This document shows positions 59,812 to 64,000 of a DNA stretch of 64,000 nt, one piece after another. The stretch comes from an uncultured Eggerthellaceae bacterium. Lineage in GTDB: Bacteria; Actinomycetota; Coriobacteriia; Coriobacteriales; Eggerthellaceae. The stretch is from NCBI GenBank assembly GCA_903789415.1, contig CAIFEG010000007.1, forward strand, positions 1 through 64,000. The letters are read 5' to 3'. The first letter of the stretch is position 1; each line of letters opens with the position of its first letter. The notes beneath the pieces were generated by a model. That model was not told the origin of the DNA and searched no databases. It worked only from the letters and a program-made list of their open reading frames with translations. The translations under genes were made by a program, and so were the position numbers.

Positions 59812-59837
59812 CGCACAAAGAAGTTGCTCGACAATTA

Positions 59838-61133
59838 ATGAACTCGTCTACGAACATAGTTTCTCGTACAAATGCCCATTCTGATCAGCATCTTCGTCAT
59901 CATGAGTCAAAGGTGAGAAAGCATATTGCCGTGGTGACAATGGGCGTGAAACTCGGCGATGAAACACAAGGCTATACACGTTTTCGCAAGATTTCCGAAC
60001 TGTTGGTCCAAGCGGGTTTCGATGTCGACTTAATTACGACGAGTTTTCAGCATTGGGAAAAGGCCCAACGTGACATCTCGAAGCCGTGCTATCACGATCT
60101 TCCGTATCGTGTTATTTTTATCCCCGAACCAGGCTATAAGCGGAATTTAGATCTCAAGCGCATTCACAGTCACGCGGTAGCTGCTCGGAATCTGGAAAAC
60201 TACTTTGGCAGTAATCCGTGGAACTATGACCTTGTGTATTCCGAAATTCCACCAAATAATATTGCCCGCGTATGCGCCGAATCGGCACATGCCCAAGGTG
60301 TGCCGTACGTTGTAGATATCAATGATCTATGGCCAGAAGCGATGCGCATGGTCTTCAATGTGCCCGTGATTTCGGACATCTTGTACCATGGTTTCACCCG
60401 TGACGCTCATATTGTCTATAACCTGATCAGCGCCGCGGTTGGTACATCGAATGAATATGCCCTGCGCCCAGCGAAAGATCGGGAAAAGCCCTATCCCCAT
60501 ATCACGGTCTATGTTGGTAACGATTTAGAGCGCTTTGACGAAGGCGTAAAAAAGTACGCCGCGCAGATAAAAAAGCCCATTGAAGAAGTTTGGGCAGTAT
60601 ATGCAGGTACACTCGGTGCCAGTTATGGTCTGGAATCTCTTATACGCGCATCGGTGCTTGTGAAAGAGAAAATTCCCGGATTTCGCTTGAAAATATTAGG
60701 GGATGGACCCGAACGTGAGAAGCTTGAAGAAGTTGCGCAAAAAACGCACGCTCCCGCAGATTTTCTGGGCTATACCGACTATCCAAAGATGGCGGCATGG
60801 CTGTCTCGATGTGATATCACCGTCAACTCACTTGCACGTGGGGCGGCGCAGTCAATCGTCACGAAAATCGGTGACTACTTGGCATCTGGCCATCCAATTT
60901 TAAACACAGGTAGTTCGCCTGAGTTTTGCCACAAAATTGCCAATGACGGTATTGGGGTAAATGTTCCGGCAGAAAACGTTGAAGCAATTGCGCGTGCGCT
61001 TCGCCGACTGGGGCAAAATGCAAGCATGCGCAAAATAATGGGAACACGTGCTCGTGTCGTTGCCGAGCAGGAATTTAATCAGAACAATTCGTATCAGAAG
61101 ATTGTCCATCTCATTCAAACGCTTTTAGTGTAA
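59838..61133 (+). CDS. GT4-family glycosyltransferase
   Basis: A 431-residue GT-B enzyme. The N-terminal domain begins near residue 32 with IAVVTMGVKLGDETQGYTRFRKISELLVQAGFDV. The donor domain has VYAGTLGASYGLESLIRA near 255, LKILGDGPEREKLEE and the acidic/loop region KIGDYLASGHPILNTG. The first 30 residues are polar and could be dispensable, so the start is not certain (a later start near the VRKHIAVV block is possible). It lies 26 bases after the GT2 gene. Confidence 0.87.
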   Translation: MNSSTNIVSRTNAHSDQHLRHHESKVRKHIAVVTMGVKLGDETQGYTRFRKISELLVQAGFDVDLITTSFQHWEKAQRDISKPCYHDLPYRVIFIPEPGYKRNLDLKRIHSHAVAARNLENYFGSNPWNYDLVYSEIPPNNIARVCAESAHAQGVPYVVDINDLWPEAMRMVFNVPVISDILYHGFTRDAHIVYNLISAAVGTSNEYALRPAKDREKPYPHITVYVGNDLERFDEGVKKYAAQIKKPIEEVWAVYAGTLGASYGLESLIRASVLVKEKIPGFRLKILGDGPEREKLEEVAQKTHAPADFLGYTDYPKMAAWLSRCDITVNSLARGAAQSIVTKIGDYLASGHPILNTGSSPEFCHKIANDGIGVNVPAENVEAIARALRRLGQNASMRKIMGTRARVVAEQEFNQNNSYQKIVHLIQTLLV

Positions 61134-61251
61134 AAAATGCTTTTCAAGCAGATGAAGCATTCCTTGGTACTACACTAAAACCTTATGTGAGCCTCGTACT
61201 TCAGTTTTGCTCTCGTACGGAAACGAGGGCACATACAATGGAGGAGTTTTT

Positions 61252-62484
61252 ATGGCAGATTCTCTCAAGAAACAAGCTCAGCGGACTATTCCATTTTCTC
61301 CGCCGGATATTAGTGATGCAGAAGTCAATGAGGTATGTGACGCGCTTCGCAGCGGTTGGATTACCACGGGCCCCCGTACAAAAAAATTAGAAAAACAATT
61401 ACGTGATTTCACCGGCGCTGCAGGTTTTGCGTGCCTCAATTCTGGTACGGCAGGCCTGGAGACCGCCCTTCGTCTTTTAGACATTGGCGAAGGTGACGAA
61501 GTTATTGTGCCTGCGTACACCTACACTTCATCGGCCTCATGCGCGGTTCATGTGGGTGCAACACCAATTTTTTGCGATGTGAAAAAAGATACGTATCAGC
61601 TCGATATTGATCAGCTTCCGTCGTTGATTACAGAAAAAACGAAGGCGGTTATCCCGGTTGACCTTGGTGGCATGATGGTCGACTACGACCACTTGTTTGA
61701 AGTGTTAGATAGCGTTGCCGATCGTTTCTACCCGCAAAATGACATTCAAGCTCATTATTCGCGCGTAATTGTTGTGGCCGATGCGGCGCATGCCCTTGGC
61801 GCAACCTACAAGGGACGCCCGGCAGGAAGTGTGGCCGATTTTACCGCATTCAGTTTCCATGCAGTCAAGAATTTCACCACAGCAGAAGGCGGCGGTGTGT
61901 GCTGGCGTGAAGCGGGCTTTGACAACGATGAAATGTATCATCAGGCAATGCTGTGGTCGCTTCATGGTCAGGATAAGGATGCGCTCGCAAAAACGCGTCC
62001 TGGTGCATGGGAATATGACATTAAGTTCCCTGGTTATAAGTGCAATATGACCGACATCCAGGCGGCAATTGGGCTTGCGCAACTCAAGCGCTATCCCGGC
62101 ATGCTTGCACGCAGACAGCAGCTCATTGCTCGCTATGAGAAAAATCTCGCGGGCACGGCATTTTCGATCATGCCGCATAAAACCGATACATGCGTCGGGA
62201 GCGGCCATCTGCTTCTTACACGCATTAAGGGTGCAACTGAGCAGATGCGTAATGACTTCATCGCCAAGATGGGCGAGCGTGGTATTGCGACGAACGTTCA
62301 CTACAAACCACTTCCGCTGATGACAGCATACAAAGCGCTGCGCTACGACATTAAAGATTTCCCCAATTCCTATGCACAGTATGTAAATGAGGTCACATTG
62401 CCGCTTTATACCTTGTTGATGGATGACGATGTGGACTACATCTGCGAAAATGCAAAAGAAGTGCTACAGGAAATTTTGAACTAA
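61252..62484 (+). CDS. DegT/DnrJ/EryC1/StrS sugar aminotransferase
   Basis: A 410-residue PLP-dependent aminotransferase that installs an amino group on a nucleotide keto-sugar. Blocks are IPFSPPDISDAEVNEVCDALRSGWITTGPRTKKLE, CLNSGTAGLETALRLLDIGEGDEVIVPAYTYTSSA, VVADAAHALGATYKG and the PLP Lys in FSFHAVKNFTTAEGGGVCW near residue 208. GYKCNMTDIQAAIGLAQL confirms the family. ATG 61252 has GGAGG upstream. The glycan therefore probably contains an amino sugar, such as a 4-amino-4,6-dideoxyhexose. Confidence 0.94.
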   Translation: MADSLKKQAQRTIPFSPPDISDAEVNEVCDALRSGWITTGPRTKKLEKQLRDFTGAAGFACLNSGTAGLETALRLLDIGEGDEVIVPAYTYTSSASCAVHVGATPIFCDVKKDTYQLDIDQLPSLITEKTKAVIPVDLGGMMVDYDHLFEVLDSVADRFYPQNDIQAHYSRVIVVADAAHALGATYKGRPAGSVADFTAFSFHAVKNFTTAEGGGVCWREAGFDNDEMYHQAMLWSLHGQDKDALAKTRPGAWEYDIKFPGYKCNMTDIQAAIGLAQLKRYPGMLARRQQLIARYEKNLAGTAFSIMPHKTDTCVGSGHLLLTRIKGATEQMRNDFIAKMGERGIATNVHYKPLPLMTAYKALRYDIKDFPNSYAQYVNEVTLPLYTLLMDDDVDYICENAKEVLQEILN

Positions 62485-62509
62485 CTTTTAACTTGAGGGA
62501 ATTTGGGAA

Positions 62510-63166
62510 ATGTACGTACATTTCTTTAAACGCGTTATAGACATCTGCATAGGCATTATTGCCATGCCCTTTTTAGGGATTCTCATCTTGGTGTTTGGTC
62601 CTCAAATCAAACACGAAGATGGGGGACCCATTTTCTATAACGCTCCTCGCATGGGAAAAGACAGACGTCCCTTTAAAATGTACAAGTTCCGCAGCATGCG
62701 CGTAAACGCTCCTGACCTGGTTATGGAAGATGGTTCTACGTACAATGGCGTGGATGACCCCCGCATGACGCGCGTTGGTGCATTCATGCGGCGCACAAGT
62801 CTCGATGAATTCCCTCAGTTTCTCAATGTGTTAAACGGAACCATGAGCGTCGTAGGTCCCCGTCCAGATCTTGAACGCGAATGTGATCTCTACCGCGGAA
62901 ACGAAGCAGAAAAGCTTTCCGTCAAGCCGGGCATTACCGGGTATGCAGCGGTGTATGGCAAACGCAACGCAAAAGCGTGGCACGACCGCCTGGCGATGGA
63001 CGTGTATTATGTCCATCATGTAAGCTTTCTGTTAGACCTTAAGATTTTCTTTAAGACATTTTCCACCGTATTTGGTGAAGAAGGTATCTATATAGAAAAC
63101 GACAAAGGGCAAAGTGCGGCGAAAGTAGCACAAAAAAGCTCGGGGGAAGATAACGAAAAGGATTGA
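62510..63166 (+). CDS. Undecaprenyl-phosphate sugar-1-phosphate transferase (PglC type)
   Basis: A 218-residue monotopic phosphoglycosyl transferase that starts glycan assembly by moving a sugar-1-phosphate to undecaprenyl phosphate. The reentrant helix is FKRVIDICIGIIAMPFLGILILVF. The catalytic Asp-Glu pair is in RTSLDEFPQFLNVLNGTMSVVGPRPDLE near residue 103. KMYKFRSMR and KPGITGYAAVYGKR are typical. It lies 25 bases after the aminotransferase whose product is likely its substrate. Confidence 0.93.
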   Translation: MYVHFFKRVIDICIGIIAMPFLGILILVFGPQIKHEDGGPIFYNAPRMGKDRRPFKMYKFRSMRVNAPDLVMEDGSTYNGVDDPRMTRVGAFMRRTSLDEFPQFLNVLNGTMSVVGPRPDLERECDLYRGNEAEKLSVKPGITGYAAVYGKRNAKAWHDRLAMDVYYVHHVSFLLDLKIFFKTFSTVFGEEGIYIENDKGQSAAKVAQKSSGEDNEKD

Positions 63167-63167
63167 T

Positions 63168-64000
63168 ATGAGCAAGTACGATTATTTAGTTGTTGGAGCC
63201 GGTATTACCGGTGCGGTGTTCGCGCACGAAGCGGCGAAAGTGCATAAAAGTTGTCTCGTAATTGATAGACGGCCTCATATTGCAGGTAATATTTACACGA
63301 AGCCTGTCGAAGGTATCAATGTGCATGTGTATGGTGCTCATATCTTCCATACGTCAATTCGCAGAGTATGGAACTACGTCAATCAATTCGCGGAGTTCAA
63401 CAATTACATCAATAGCCCTGTCGCAATCTACAAGGACGAGCTCTACAATCTTCCGTTTAACATGAATACGTTTGCCGAAATGTGGGGCGTCAAGACTCCT
63501 GCCGAAGCAAAGGCGCATATCCAAAAGCAAATTGATGCCGAGCACATCGGAACTCCCCAAAATTTGGAAGAACAGGCGCTTTCACTGGGCGGCCGCGATA
63601 TCTACGAAAAATTAATCAAAGGCTACACCGAAAAGCAGTGGGGGCGTGATTGCACACAGCTGCCCGCAAGTATCATTAAGCGCCTGCCGTTCCGCTTCCG
63701 CTTCGATAACAATTATTTCAACGATCGTTGGCAGGGCATTCCTATGGGCGGCTATACCAAGATGATTGAACGCATGCTGGGTGATACCGAAGTGCGTTTG
63801 AACTGCGAATATAAGGATCTGATCGCAAAAGAGCCTGATATCGCAGATCGTGTTATTTACTGTGGACCAATCGACGAGTTCTATGACTACAAATTGGGCC
63901 GTCTCGAATATCGAAGCTTGCGTTTTGAAAGCGAAATTTTAGATGAGGAAAACCACCAGGGCAATGCGGTGGTGAACTATACCGCGCGCGATGTTCCGTA
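63168..64000 (+). CDS. glf: UDP-galactopyranose mutase (partial, runs off the window)
   Basis: 277 codons are visible before the window edge. It converts UDP-galactopyranose to UDP-galactofuranose with reduced FAD. The FAD-binding N-terminus is YDYLVVGAGITGAVFAHEAAK. Substrate and family blocks are INVHVYGAHIFHTSIRRVWNYVNQF, LPFNMNTFAEMWG, LIKGYTEKQWGRDCTQLPASIIKRLPFRFRFDNNYFNDRWQGIPMGGYTKMIERML. It starts one base after the sugar-transferase stop, so it belongs to the same transcript. The exported glycan is therefore expected to contain galactofuranose. Confidence 0.95.
   Translation, partial: MSKYDYLVVGAGITGAVFAHEAAKVHKSCLVIDRRPHIAGNIYTKPVEGINVHVYGAHIFHTSIRRVWNYVNQFAEFNNYINSPVAIYKDELYNLPFNMNTFAEMWGVKTPAEAKAHIQKQIDAEHIGTPQNLEEQALSLGGRDIYEKLIKGYTEKQWGRDCTQLPASIIKRLPFRFRFDNNYFNDRWQGIPMGGYTKMIERMLGDTEVRLNCEYKDLIAKEPDIADRVIYCGPIDEFYDYKLGRLEYRSLRFESEILDEENHQGNAVVNYTARDVP

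Overview
The window looks like a chromosomal stretch from a Gram-positive, medium-GC actinobacterium of the class Coriobacteriia, probably an Eggerthellaceae-like gut or oral anaerobe. This is inferred from gene content: a LuxR regulator with an N-terminal multi-pass membrane domain divergent from a Tat-exported flavoprotein reductase, FdhD, a choloylglycine-hydrolase-family protein, several DHA2-type MFS pumps, lipoprotein-based amino-acid ABC systems and a fused AroD-AroE. Genus cannot be fixed from the sequence. No rRNA, tRNA, CRISPR array, insertion sequence or prophage gene was seen.

Layout. 1-5.5 kb: ychF-rnhA, a Wzx-like flippase and a Ser/Asn/Gly-rich membrane protein. 5.6-10 kb: an Elp3-type radical-SAM/GNAT enzyme divergent from a Trm9/ALKBH8-like methyltransferase, then a stand-alone AICAR formyltransferase. 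10-18.2 kb, all minus strand: PlsC and a GT4 glycosyltransferase, an amino-acid ABC operon (lipoprotein, permease, ATPase) and metNIQ, whose leader encodes a Met-rich peptide inside an attenuator-like fold. 18.3-32.6 kb: three MFS transporters with C-terminal CBS-domain pairs, interleaved with nifS-mnmA, an unknown gene with an OGG-like glycosylase, and thiC, thiM, thiE. 32.6-41.8 kb: a bile-salt-hydrolase/penicillin-acylase homologue with Ser in place of the catalytic Cys, a LysR/flavodoxin/cupin/CMD redox cluster, nhaA, aroDE, thpR, a GNAT and tag. 42-56.3 kb: Tat flavoprotein and LuxR pair, a CLC transporter, map, a HAD phosphatase, fdhD, a purine permease, a MetE-like enzyme, a DASS anion transporter and an SRAP protein. 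56.4-64 kb: a surface-polysaccharide cluster (ABC-2 export pair, GT2, GT4, DegT aminotransferase, PglC-type sugar transferase, glf), cut by the window edge.

How the parts connect. Elp3-like, Trm9-like, NifS and MnmA together suggest an mcm5s2U34-type wobble modification route. metNIQ and a MetE-like synthase handle methionine supply. thiC, thiM and thiE make thiamine phosphate from its two halves. The last 8 kb builds and exports a galactofuranose-containing glycan.

A pattern running through the window is short tandem repetition, two to four copies of 10-23 bp units. It is concentrated at stop codons and in 3' untranslated regions, and it sometimes enlarges proteins in frame (MnmA, SRAP, PlsC). 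Several genes (GT4, Trm9-like, the metNIQ leader peptide) have a good -10 box only a few bases before the ATG and no Shine-Dalgarno sequence, which suggests leaderless transcripts.
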